A DNA stretch of 64,000 nt from Crossaster papposus (lineage: Eukaryota; Echinodermata; Asteroidea; Velatida; Solasteridae), in NCBI GenBank assembly GCA_037893245.1, contig JBAIAA010000877.1, forward strand, positions 496,001-560,000, in the 5' to 3' direction. Under the pieces are notes generated by a model, which saw only the letters and a program-made list of their open reading frames with translations, was not told where the DNA came from and made no database searches. Positions 20,421 through 31,134 of this stretch are shown one piece after another. The position numbers and the translations under genes are program-made. The stretch's first letter is position 1; each line of letters starts with the position of its first letter.

Positions 20421-22021
20421 AAACCTCAACAATTATAATTTAGGTTACATGTACATCTTACAAAGTGGCCAAGGAATTAAAGTTGATGGTTCATGGTTAT
20501 CTTCTCTATGGAAGTACAATACATTTACCTCAGACAGAGTTGCACTTAGCAATGTTTGACTGAAGTAATAACAATCGCGATTAGAATTTGAAGAAAAAAT
20601 TTCGAATGAGAAGAAACAGGTGAAATCCTTTAATATTATCTTTTTGCTCATTCCGTTCTATTTGTATTGCTCTATTCCAACACTATTAGCCCTATCAACC
20701 CCAAGACATATTTCATCACACATGCTTTGGTTCCCACAGTTGTAGGCATATAGTCCAGGAGCTAGCAGACTTTTATCGGTATTGTTGAGTACGAAAGGTT
20801 TGACACCTGAAATGAGTAGGACTATGTGTGGGAACCCCAAAATGTGGATTCTTAAGTTTGGCACTCTTGCACTGCCCCCTGGGGGCACTCTCAAAATGAC
20901 CCCCTAAAAAAATGTATCGGTATTGTGGCGTACGAGGACCAATTTTTTTTCATATGTACTTCAAGGGAGTCTAATTTCAAAAAGCCAATTCTTAAGTTTT
21001 CAACTAATGCACTAAGCCACTTAAGAATGGCCTAATTAACGCTAATTAGCACTTTTATCGGTATTGTCACGTATGAGGACACATTTTGGCTCAAAATGTA
21101 CTCCAAGATATCCTGATTCCGAATATATAATTCTTAAGTTTCAACTCCATGCACTAATCCACTTAAGAATGGGTCAAAGATCGATAATTGACCTAATTAC
21201 GTTTGGAATAATGTGACCCGCTCCATCGAAATAAGGAATAAGTCTCAAAAAATTATGGTCTGATGAAGATGACAGGTGTATATTTATTTGCCGAATCCAC
21301 ATTCCGAGAAAAACAGCTCTGAAATAAACAAAATTGACCAAAATCATACGGACAGCACAAACAAATACTTGGTCACGATTTTCACCCATGCATTCACTTC
21401 AACGGCCGATTGCGTAAAACGGCCTCAGCGACTTATTCCTGATTACGATGGAGCGTGTTTAAGGTTTAATGTGAAGGTCTAAACATTGTGGACAAGGACC
21501 AGTTGTTAAAGTAGTATTTTGTTGGTGTCTTCATGGCTTAAACATGCAATTAAGCCTAAAAGTGTACCCTTTTGACCCACCACGTGTTTATAATTGTATC
21601 GGTATGATCGAGTACGTTCACAAAACTTATGTCAACATGTTCATCTGGCAACCCAGAATACGAAAAACTCGTTCTTAAGTGTCCATCTGATGCACAAATC
21701 CGCTTAAGAATAAGAAATCGGTCAACTTATGAAAGAATGTTTAAGCTATTATTGAGTTATTCCTCATGAAAAGGAGGCCTTCATCAAAAGTTTAATTTAC
21801 CAAGAGCTTTTCGGAGTTTTCATGTGTACTTTAAGAATTGCTCGCATCCAATGATTAAGCTGGATAGTATGTCTGTGTCTAGGTCAATAAGACTATATAT
21901 ATGCCCTATTGTTCATTGTACAAAACACGAGCTCTCGTGACAGATGAGGGCACTTGACAGAAGATATTGATTGAAATAAACTTTAATTAACAATCAAATC
22001 AAAATTACGTGTAACACTTAA

Positions 22022-22401
22022 AGGTAGTATACACCATTGGTAATTGCTTGAATTATCATGAATGGGTGGATTTGGAGGGTTGTATTTTATAGTAAATATC
22101 GTTTAACTTACCTGTCTGAAGTTTTACAATCATGGATGCCGAGAAAAGCACGAAAAACAGCGTTTGTTTTCAACCGGCGTCAAGCAGTTATTCTTATGTT
22201 ATTTGTGTTTTTTTCGCGATCGCCGTCCGGCGATCGCGAATTTTTCTTTATAAAATTATATTTTTCAGAATAATTACAGGATATCTAGCGCAATCATTTT
22301 GCTGGATGCCTAGAATCATTATTTACTTTGAAATGAGTAAGATTTTTCTTAATAATTCGGCAGTAAATATTTTCGATATCTGCAAATCGTGTATCCTACC
22401 T
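22022..22401 (+). mobile_element. TTAA-flanked MITE, copy 1 (380 bp)
   Basis: It is flanked by TTAA at 22018-22021 and 22402-22405. The ends are AGGTAGTATACACCATTGG and ...GTGTATCCTACCT, imperfect inverted repeats. The inner AATCATGGATGCCGAGAAAAGC and TTGCTGGATGCCTA(G/T)AATCATT segments are shared with copies near 33.5-34.8 kb and 40.55-40.9 kb. The TTAA target suggests mobilisation by a piggyBac-type transposase (inference). It starts exactly where the left arm of FB1 stops. Confidence 0.72.
22213..22240. repeat. Perfect 13-bp-arm palindrome
   Basis: TTCGCGATCGCCG-TC-CGGCGATCGCGAA is a perfect inverted repeat with a 2-base centre. The equivalent part of the 40.55-kb copy has only a degenerate version. 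Confidence 0.85.
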
Positions 22402-22405
22402 TTAA

Positions 22406-23723
22406 TATGTATTATAGTCATGTTCTCAGTTTGCGATTTGAATGGTTACAAATTATTGAAGTGGTGTATTTCCACCTTGTTTCAAATTGAATCACTCAGC
22501 TGTTATTTAGTTCTCTTCGGAAAGTCCTTCCTCTTCATCAGATGGTGCGACCTCTTGCCTTTCCTCACTCCCGTCAGTCTTCATTTCATCTTCTTCTACC
22601 AGGGTTTGCGGTAGTTGATGTCCTTCAAGTTCAAACCAGATTGGAGTGTATATCCATACCCTGACCATCATGCTTATTGATGTTTTGCATAGCTAAGAGT
22701 ATAACATTTACAAAATCTTCTAAACTACAAGCATCACAACAAATTAAAGGAGACGGAGAGATATTTCATTGTGGCGGTGTGCCAATAAAATGTAACTCGC
22801 AATTATACGGCCAGGCCTACTCACAATGAATATTTACATACCTTTACCGTAAACAATACGGAAACCTTTTACAGGTTATTTCCACACTTTTTTTGATAAT
22901 CTTCTGCTTAATAAGCTGTGGTTAATGATGAATGTTGCTTACCAAGAATCAGTATTAACCTCGTCATCCTCTCCATGACGCTAGGAACATTTTTGTAGAA
23001 CAGAAACCTAACTGATCCCTTATCCAAGGGGAGACCCCCCGAACTACATGTAGTTTCTAGATGCTCTATTTTCCAAAGACTGCAGCCAACCACGATTCTT
23101 CGTTCGCAGGGCAAATAGTCGGCTTCTGCCAATTCAGTATAATTTTTAAAACGCTAAGTTTCTGGATTATGAATCATGGTATACACAAAATTGTAGCGAT
23201 TTATGATACAGGCCATTCCTTACTTTACTAAATCACATTAATCTTGTCCTTATATTGAAGTCATCTATACAAGTTGCTATAAATGCAACTTGAGTTTATT
23301 CATGTCCATGGTACTTTAGCTACCAGTAGATTTTGACATGATAATAGTCTGCCAGTTAAAATGCATATTTATTTTAAAAAAATTATATAACTTACACCCG
23401 GGAACTTACATCCATGTAAGCAAGGCGCTGCAGCTTTATTCATGGATAACATGTTTGGGAAATGTAAATCACCAAGATTAGGATATAATAATAATAATAT
23501 ACAGTAACTGCAATATTGCACCGTACTTCAAAGAAGTATTTGCATGTTTAGGCATGGGCTGGCTTGTTCGAGATGAATACGCAGATCATTATTGTATCAT
23601 AGGTCAATATTTGCAATTTGTCACACTAAAGCAGATCCTTATAGTTCTTGTATTAACATAGATTCATTCTAATTCAAGTGCAGTGCAGTGCAATATGTAA
23701 TTAATATGTTTATTATTGTGACA
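22406..23723. other. Fold-back spacer, no gene recognised
   Basis: Single-copy-looking, AT-rich sequence lies between the FB1 arms. It includes a short (ATA)n tract near 23483 and GCAGTGCAGTGCA near 23680. The open frame 22132-22614 runs through the MITE into unique sequence with no recognisable domain. No transposase signature is visible. Confidence 0.5.
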
Positions 23724-25108
23724 GTGTTACACGTAATTTTGATTTGATTTTTAATTAAAGTTTATTTCAATCAATATCTTCTGTCAAGTGCCCTCATCTG
23801 TCACGAGAGCTCGTGCTTATTTTATAAGGTACAATGAACAATAGGGCATATATATAGTCTTATTGTCCTAGACACAGACACATGGTTACTGTACTATCCA
23901 GCTTAATAATTGGATGCGAGCAATTCTTAAAATACACATGAAAACTCCGAAAAGCTCTTGGTAAATTAAACTTTTGATGAAGGCCTCCTTTTCATGAGGA
24001 ATAACTCAATAATAGCTTAAACATGCTTTCATAAGTTGATGGACACTTAAGAACGATTTTTTCGTATTCTGGGTTGCCAGATGAACATGTTGACATAAGT
24101 TTTGTGGACGTACTCGATCATACCGATACAATTATAAACACGTGGTGGGTCAAAACACTTTTAGGCTTAATTGCATGTTTAAGCCATGAAGAGACCAACA
24201 AAATACTACTTTAACAACTGGTCCTTGTCCACAATGTTTAGACCTTCACATTAAACCTTATTTCAATCCTCTACCCCATGTGGTTCCGGAGAAATGGCAT
24301 ATGTGACCCGCTCCATCGTAATCAGGAATAAGTCGCTGAGGCCGTTTTACGCAATCGGCCGTTGAAGTGAATGCATGGGTGAAAATCGTGACCAAGTATT
24401 TGTTTGTGCTGTCCGTATGATTTTGGTCAATTTTGTTTATTTCAGAGCTGTTTTTCTCGGAATGTGGATTCGGCAAATAAATATACACCTGTCATCTTCA
24501 TCAGACCATATTTTTTTGAGACTTATTCCTTATTTCGATGGAGCGGGTCACATTATTCCAAACGTAATTAGGTCAATTATCGATCTTTGACCCATTCTTA
24601 AGTGGATTAGTGCATGGAGTTGAAACTTAAGAATTAGATATTCAGAATCAGGATATCTTGGAGTACATTTTGAGCCAAAATGTGTCCTCGTACGTGATAA
24701 TACCGATAAAAGTGCTAATTAGCGTTAATTAGGCCATTCTTAAGTGGCTTAGTGCATTAGTTGAAAACTTAAGAATTGGCTTTTTGAAATTAGACTCCCT
24801 TGAAGTACATATGAAAAATTGGTCCTCGTACGCCACAATACCGATAAAAAATTTTAGGGGGTCATTTTGAGAGTGCCCCCAGGGGGCAGTGCAAGAGTGC
24901 CAAACTTAAGAATCCACATTTTGGGGTTCCCACACATAGTCCTACTCATTTCAGGTGTCAAACCTTTCGTACTCAACAATACCGATAAAAGTCTGCTAGC
25001 TCCTGGACTAATAGCATGTTCAGTTATTTACCAGGCACATTTTAGAAAACTTTCAGTGTATAGCGCCCTCATTAGACAATCTCATGAAAGGCAACTCGTG
25101 CAAGCTAG

Positions 25109-25890
25109 CCCATTAAATGAGACTCCAAAAATGATAATTGTTCTGGTAATTACAAACAATGTAGATGTAGATTGTTTTGTTCAGCGGTGGTTCATAAAAC
25201 CCAAGTTACTAATGGAATTGACATACAACATTTTGCCACTAGTGTCTATTTATTATTGTTAAATGGAAGGGGAAAATATCGAAACCTTATGATTACCGGC
25301 CCCGCCAATTGTGGGAAAACATTTATGAATTAGTTGAAGTGACTTTTTTGTTGAATGATTTCTGTTGGAACCCCAAAGTCATTCCTTGGAATGATTTATT
25401 ATTGTTGCTTGAAGGTCAACCAGTTCATTTACCGGCACCCTAAACACACGACATCAAAATTGACAAAAACACGCCAATATTTTTTACTGCCAAGCAACCC
25501 GTTAGTGTACATAACTGGTACCCATATCGATGAGCGTGAGACGGAAATGATGAACGTGAGATGGAAAACATACTCATTTTCACACCACATCCCACAAATT
25601 GACCAAATAGATGTAAAACCATGTGGTTATTGTTTCGCCCATCGTGTACTAGACAAAAAAACAATAATCCCGTTTATATAATATATAGGTGTTAATAACA
25701 AGACAATTTCATAAGTTAAGGTGTAGGGTAGCAAAGTTATTTGTGACACTCTCTGCAAAAATGAGTATGATTTTGCATAATAAAAGATTTTTCTTGGAAC
25801 TCCCCAAATGCTAATTGTTCTGACAATTACAGTAGAATATACATGTAGATTGTTTTGGTCAGCGGTGCTTCATAAATTCGAACTTACTAC
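25109..25890. repeat. ~100-bp direct repeat pair inside the piggyBac element
   Basis: 25109-25215 and 25795-25890 share AATTGTTCTG(G/A)(T/C)AATTAC, TGTAGATTGTTTTG(T/G)TCAGCGGTG and TTCATAAA in the same order and orientation, about 690 bp apart, in the 3' flank of the transposase gene. The region between them (25014-26093) has no recognised gene. Confidence 0.6.
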
Positions 25891-25944
25891 AAATACTGGG
25901 GTTTTTTTGGCGAAGGGAATGTTTGGGTAATTACTTAAACTTGA

Positions 25945-26060
25945 CTACCACCCCCCCCCCCCCCCCAATCAACGTTGAAAAGATTGTTCTTCAAAGGTTG
26001 GGTCGCCGGTGTGCACACAATCTTTTCAACATTGTTTGGGAGGGGGGGGGGGGGGGACAG
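25945..26060. repeat. Hairpin closed by opposed poly(C) and poly(G) runs
   Basis: A run of about 17 C (from about 25950), then AATCAACGTTGAAAAGATTGT, is mirrored by ACAATCTTTTCAACATTG then TTTGGGA and a run of about 15 G (to about 26056). The arms are roughly 40 bases around a ~40-base loop. Run lengths are prone to sequencing error. Confidence 0.75.
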
Positions 26061-26093
26061 CTGGACCACAATCTAAAAACTCCTAAATGTTGA

Positions 26094-28335
26094 TCACAAA
26101 CTGTGATACTTCTCAAAGCGTGGCAGTACACACATTGGCTTTTTACACTTTTTACACATAGTACGAGTTTGCTTCCGCTTGGCTTTCGTACTACAAACGA
26201 CACAGTTGTGCTTTTTGCCGGCCACACTTCTCCCAGGATAATGTTGACGCGAAAGACGTGACGCTTCATTGCCAAGGTGTGCTGGGCTGGAACGAAGAAG
26301 TCCCTCGATGACCTTCACCCGGAACTCCAAGCTAGTTATTTTTGGGTTGCTCGGCAGGTAGTTAAAAAGGATAGTAGCGTTAAGCAAACTGATATCGAGG
26401 ATATTTAGGAAAACGCGTTTCCACCATTTTAGGGATCTATGGTGGTGTGCATAGTACTGCCATAATTGGGCGGCTAAATCTGAACCACCCATAAACCGGT
26501 TATAATCCTGAACGACAGAAGGTTTGTGAATCTCGCGAAGTCCGGTGGAACTGTTTTTGCAGCGAATTTCTTTTGTGTCCATACTGCAGTCGCCATAATT
26601 CGTCAGAAGTGTTACACGCTTTCTATCCTGCCAAACAATGCAGAGTTGCCCGGCTTTCGTGTAAAACTGGGGGTCATCGCCTTTCCGTATGGGAAACTTC
26701 TTGGGATTTGCAATCTCTGGAATCCCTTGTGATGTGTAGCGTACTGTTCCACGGGAACTAAATCCTAACTGCGATAATTTGTGTACGAGTGCAGGACTAG
26801 TATACCAATTATCCATAAAAACAATATGTCCTTTATGTTCTAGCCCTTTCAAAAGGTCGATGACTACTTGGCCTGATGCTGAAAGGTTACGTGGATGGTT
26901 CGTGGTAGCATACGCGATCAAAGGCGGACTGAATTGGTCTGACTTGGCCTTGGACCCGGTAAAAACCTGCCAATTACAACAATACCCAGTTTCGGATTCA
27001 CATAATGAGAAGCATTTTAACCCCCATTTGGCAGCCTTGCGTGGCATGTATTGTTTGAAACCCAGTCGCCCTTTAAATTTTATCATAGTCTCGTCTGGTG
27101 AGAGGTTCCGTCCGGGTTTATAAATTTGACGAAACGAGGGCAATACGATGTCTAGCAGGGGGCGAACTTTAGACAGTTTGTCATCATCAGTGATAGTTTC
27201 ATCAGCTCGATTGTTGGCAAGGTGGAAAAATCGCAGGATTGCGTCAAATCGGTTGCGGGACATGGTTGACGGATACACAGGGCTTCGCAGAACTTCTGAC
27301 CTCGACCAGTGCATAGCATAGCGAGGCCTTTTGTTGATCCCCATACACAGAAGCAATGCCAAAAAACGCCTCATTTCTGGAACATTTGTTGGAGTCCAGG
27401 ATGTATTTCCAGGCACGCTTTGATCGGCATATCGGTTCGTCTCGGTCACCATCAACTGCCAGACTGCATGGCAAAAAAAGAGTTCAAAGGTCTCCATCGG
27501 TGATAGTCCACTGAAATCTTGCGTAGGTCCAGCTTGTCCACTGAAATTCGCAGGTGGCCGCTTATAGGAGCTTGTTTTATGCCATCCAGACCTGAAGTGA
27601 GAATATTAACATATTAAGAAATGTCAGAGGGCGCTATATTGATTGGGGAAACTTCTTCCTAATGGTACTAGACAGCAAAGGCATAGCGCATACAACAATC
27701 ATGAGTTCAAAAATAGTTTAATTTGAATAACAAATTAAAGGATTAGTGTGCACGAAAATCAACATTTTAATATTATTTTTCTAATCAGAAAATGGGTCTT
27801 CAAAGAAACACTGCCCTCACACATTATTCAATGTGCTTGGGTAAGCACATTGATAAATGTGTGAGGGCGCTGTTTGTTTGAAGACTCATTTTCTGAATAG
27901 GATTTTTTTGTGCACACAGCCTGTTCTACTTGATGCACATTTCTGATTTATTGTAACTAGTGAAAGGGAGGCATTTTCCCTTTTTTTTGGGCGAAATACA
28001 TCTAGAGCCAGGGTATATTGTTACATTAATATAAATTCCCAACAAGTGTAGGCTCACACAATGTACTGTTTATTCGCTTTATTCCTGTGTAACTAAATTC
28101 ACGTTCTCGAGTCGTACTCAGTCTCATCATAGCATTTTACTACTTATAATTATTAGTAACCTCTTTACCTGAAATTCGGCTTGTCGGATGACTTTGACTT
28201 TGAGCAGGTAGCGACAAACTCTTCCGAATCGTCACTTTCTTCTGTGGTGGATGATAAGGAAGTCTCATCAGATATATCATTATCAGAACCGCTATCCGCG
28301 AATATTTCGTCAAGAATGTCGGATGGATCCGCCAT
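26094..28335 (-). CDS. piggyBac transposase, two exons, apparently intact
   Basis: Exon 1 codes from ATG at 28335 to 28169 (MADPSDILDEIFADSGSDND..., an acidic leader). The donor GTAAAG is at 28168. The intron is 577 bp (28168-27592) with acceptor TTCTCACTTCAG. Exon 2 runs 27591-26094. The junction restores phase exactly (AG|G) and gives 554 aa. The acidic N-terminus and spliced RSGWHK...GLSPMETFELFF segment look like other piggyBac/PGBD proteins. The DDD catalytic Asp residues are visible in LSPDETMIKFKGRLG, HIVFMDNWYTSPAL and YNRFMGGSDLAAQ. The C-terminal cysteine-rich domain (CVVC, CKKCKKPMC, YHSL) is complete. It cuts and pastes at TTAA using the 17-bp ends around it. No stop or frameshift is seen. 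A CCAAT (28436-28440) lies about 100 bp upstream. Confidence 0.93.
27775..27905. repeat. Long hairpin inside the transposase intron
   Basis: Left arm TCAGAAAATGGGTCTTCAAA...CACTGCCCTCACACATT...CAATGTGCTT pairs with AAGCACATTG...AATGTGTGAGGGCGCTG...TTTGAAGACTCATTTTCTGA across a 4-base loop (GGGT). The arms are about 59 bases with few mismatches. It could be a nested MITE; a folded transcript would resemble a microRNA or Dicer substrate (inference). Confidence 0.8.
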
Positions 28336-28849
28336 TATGACTGGTTTTCTGTGACGAGCGTCTCTATTTGGTGAATCCTAATCCTATAATATTTCATACC
28401 CACGCGCGCAAGAGGACGCGCGCTCGGGGTCTCCGCCAATCAGAGGCCGATCTCCAAAGTGAGGGCGCTATTTACATTTCAGTTCAATGCGAAATGGCAA
28501 TGTGCCATAAGGGCCCAATGGGAATGAAATCCGATTGTATTTGTGTGACTTAAAGTCACAATGGTAACGAGAGTGTATGCTTCAATGAGTCCATATGGCA
28601 CTCTTGGGGTTGATAGGGTTAAGCTTGGCCTGTGTATATGATTAAGAAACTGCGGTTAGGAACTTTTTCTTTCACTATTTTATTTGGAGTTGAAAAGGCA
28701 ACGTCAAAGGTAAAAAGGTGCCTGTTCAGTATGGAGAAAGTTCGTTTTTATAAAAGACGTGTATCTTTGGTGTATGTAGGCTAGTACTAGTATAGGTCAA
28801 AGAAACATGTTTTGGACGGTGTGTAGTGACTGTGTACTCAACTATCGAT

Positions 28850-29881
28850 CCAACTCGGACCCAAGCCAACTCGGACCCAAGCCAACTCGGACCCATGCCA
28901 ACTCGGACCCATGCCAACTCGGACCCACTACCAACTCGGACCCAAAACCAACCGGACCCACCCACTACCAACTCGGACCCATCATTTCATTTGACAATGT
29001 TAAGTAAATTATTTATGTACCGAGCTTAATTTGTTCATTAAAAATAAATTTTACACATTTGGAATTATTGTACCGAAAGGTGAATGCTTGTACTATTAAT
29101 AATTGACCCTTTAAATGTTTTTTTTTTAGCCTTTTAATTTTGTTCACATCACGCTTTCATTTGGTTTTCTTCTGTCGTTTTAACTTGCCTTCTTTATTTT
29201 TGTTTGCCTCCGTATATAAGCATCTGTCTTGGTCTCTGTAGATAGCACTTTGAGTTTCTTAGTAATATTTTTAGGTATTTTATTGCCCAGATTTAGATCT
29301 ATTGTGGGGCACAATTTGAGTTATTTTACATAATGTGCAATACAATGCATTTAAAAAAAAAAATTATTCATTTATTGTTATAAAATAATTCCATCGGTCA
29401 CACCATTTTTTCTCAAACAACAATTTTGTGCTTGATAATCCAAACTTTATACATAATGGAAACAAAACTATAGCACGTATATTTTAATAGAAAAATAAAA
29501 TCATAATTATGAACACTGAAATAAAAACACTTCACTTCTAATATTATCTAACAACATTTTCTCTTAAATTTATTAAATAGACAAATTAAAACTTAAATTA
29601 AAACATGCATGTAAAACTAAAACTAAAATTGTAAATAATTACGTAAACGTAATTAGCACCTACATAATAGAACAATTAGTAATTAAAACTGATTGCAGAA
29701 TAATGTACTATACAAGCCAAAACTAGGGGGGCACCCCCCTTTTTTTAAAGGGCGGGGGCATTGTTGGGTCCGAGTTGGTATTGGTTGGGTCCGAGTTGGT
29801 TTTGGGTCCGAGTTGGTAGTGGGTCCGAGTTGGCATGGGTCCGAGTTGGCTTGGGTCCGAGTTGGTTTGGGTCCGAGTTGA
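28850..29881. mobile_element. Element bounded by inverted 16-bp minisatellites
   Basis: 28850-28983 holds about seven units of CCAACTCGGACCCAAG. 29764-29881 holds about seven of the reverse complement (GGGTCCGAGTTGG). The order of spacer variants (AAG, ATG, ACTA, AAAA) is the same from both outer ends, so the arrays are true mirror arms. The 780-bp AT-rich interior has no gene. A single unit also occurs at about 30239-30250. No clear target duplication is seen. Confidence 0.7.
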
Positions 29882-30680
29882 CCTGACACCTTTTTAGCCA
29901 TCCACTACATACAGCACAGTGCACGAAACAGGTAACAGCCGTTGACTTTGGCTATAATTATGTGCATTTGAATCGGCGAACATTGCTCCACATTTTGAGG
30001 CCTGATTTTCTCACTTTTTTAAAAGGTAAGAACACACTGATACTGTTAGTGTCTTCCTTGACCCTTAGTGCCTACTGGGGACAAGCAGCATTTTTGTAAG
30101 TGACCGTTTTCCGTGACATTTTGGGGGATAAGTGTGGGAGGTCATGGGGGATCGATGTGCAGACATTCCGTACAGCGATCCAAAGGGCTCTTGCTTGGAT
30201 ATCACCCGACATGTCCACATGTTGAAAAAGGTGATTTTTGGGTCCGAGTTACTCGGACTAATGTTTGCCCAAAACATCCGATTTCACCCTCAAAACGGCC
30301 ACAAAAGTACTCAAGAAGCCATCTGAGATGCAAGTACACATCGACGAATAAGATTGTGGTACTAAGATTTACATACGATTTGAATGAAAAGTGAAATTTC
30401 AAGGTGTATTCCGCAAGCTGCATCAGACACTTTGATTTTGAAAAATAGTGCATGCCGACCGTACCACTATAAGCGGGGGTGCTATGCGATGCCACCGGTC
30501 ATTTTACACAATCGTTCTACCAAACGTAATTGATAGGCCTGTTATGGAAGATAAGAAATAAGTATCAAGTTACATTTCGTATTTCTATGGACAAAATTCA
30601 TGTCAATACAGTTGGCCACGTATTAACAATAGGGCCTATGATAAAATAATAGCAGAGTTATTGTTAAATGAAATGACTTA
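29882..30680. other. No gene recognised
   Basis: Moderately AT-rich sequence. Short open frames on both strands lack domain signals and splice context. One stray GGGTCCGAGTT unit lies at 30239. Confidence 0.5.
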
Positions 30681-31073
30681 AGCCGTGTTCGCACTGGATA
30701 AACATTTTGGGTAATTTGACCATGACGCCGGGTAACATTCCGATGGGTTGATCTTCCCACTGTGTGCACTTGAATTTAATTGACGCGGGTAGAATTGCCG
30801 GGACGATGGGTAAACTAACCAAGCTGGCTCCAAAACAATAAAGAGCTCGCCCTGCTCGCGTCCGCACTGGATTTTCTGGCTCGGTTAAATCTTCCTGGTC
30901 AATCTTCCTGGTCAATCTTCCTGGGCACCTTTGGCTCGGTTAAACTTCCCACGCGGCGTGGGTAAGTTACCTGTGAGGAAAGTTACCCAGGCTGTCCGCA
31001 CTGGACTTAAAATGGGCAAGTTACCCATTGGCTTGGTTAGTTTGCCCAAATTAAGTCCAGTGCGGACAGGGCT
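30681..31073. mobile_element. TIR element with TTA duplication (PIF/Harbinger-like MITE)
   Basis: It begins AGCCGTGTTCGCACTGGA and ends TCCAGTGCGGACAGGGCT, imperfect 18-bp inverted repeats, with TTA on both sides (30678-30680 and 31074-31076). Internal copies of the terminal core CGTCCGCACTGGA occur near 30860, and CTGTCCGCACTGGAC near 30990. The 393 bp have no coding. The 3-bp TTA target is typical of PIF/Harbinger; the class assignment is inferred from that alone. Confidence 0.68.
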
Positions 31074-31134
31074 TTATACAAGTTTATTTCATCTAAGCAA
31101 TTTCATCTAGGTCAAGACGCTAGGAGTAGGATTA

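Larger units (their letters stand above)
20751..25010. mobile_element. Fold-back element FB1 (1.27-kb inverted arms)
   Basis: The arms 20751-22017 and 23724-25010 are reverse complements with high similarity. Both termini are TAGTCCAGGAGCTAGCAGAC, and the flanks are ATA on each side (20748-20750 and 25011-25013), a 3-bp target duplication. The arms are modular: TATCGGTAT(T/G)(G/A)T...GTACG and a CTTAAGAATT-type box recur about four times per arm (near 20775, 20912, 21055 and 21596 on the left). The spacer carries a TTAA-flanked MITE. No transposase is encoded, so it must be mobilised in trans. Confidence 0.85.
20690..28618 (-). mobile_element. piggyBac element with matching ends, split by a nested fold-back
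   Basis: The left end CCCTATCAACCCCAAGA (20690-20706) and the right end TCTTGGGGTTGATAGGG (28602-28618) are perfect 17-bp terminal inverted repeats. The right flank is TTAA (28619-28622). The left flank is TTAG (20686-20689), one change from the obligate piggyBac target TTAA. An intact transposase gene lies between them on the minus strand. A 4260-bp fold-back (20751-25010, plus its 3-bp duplication) sits 61 bp inside the left end. Without it, the element is about 3.67 kb. The mutated TTAG would date the insertion as not brand new. Confidence 0.85.

Noticed and set aside
22132..22614. 160-aa plus-strand frame
   Set aside because: It begins inside a TTAA MITE and continues into unique DNA; the MITE part is broken in the other copies.
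25355..25681. 108-aa plus-strand frame
   Set aside because: It lies in the non-coding 3' side of the piggyBac element and has no recognised motif or splice context.
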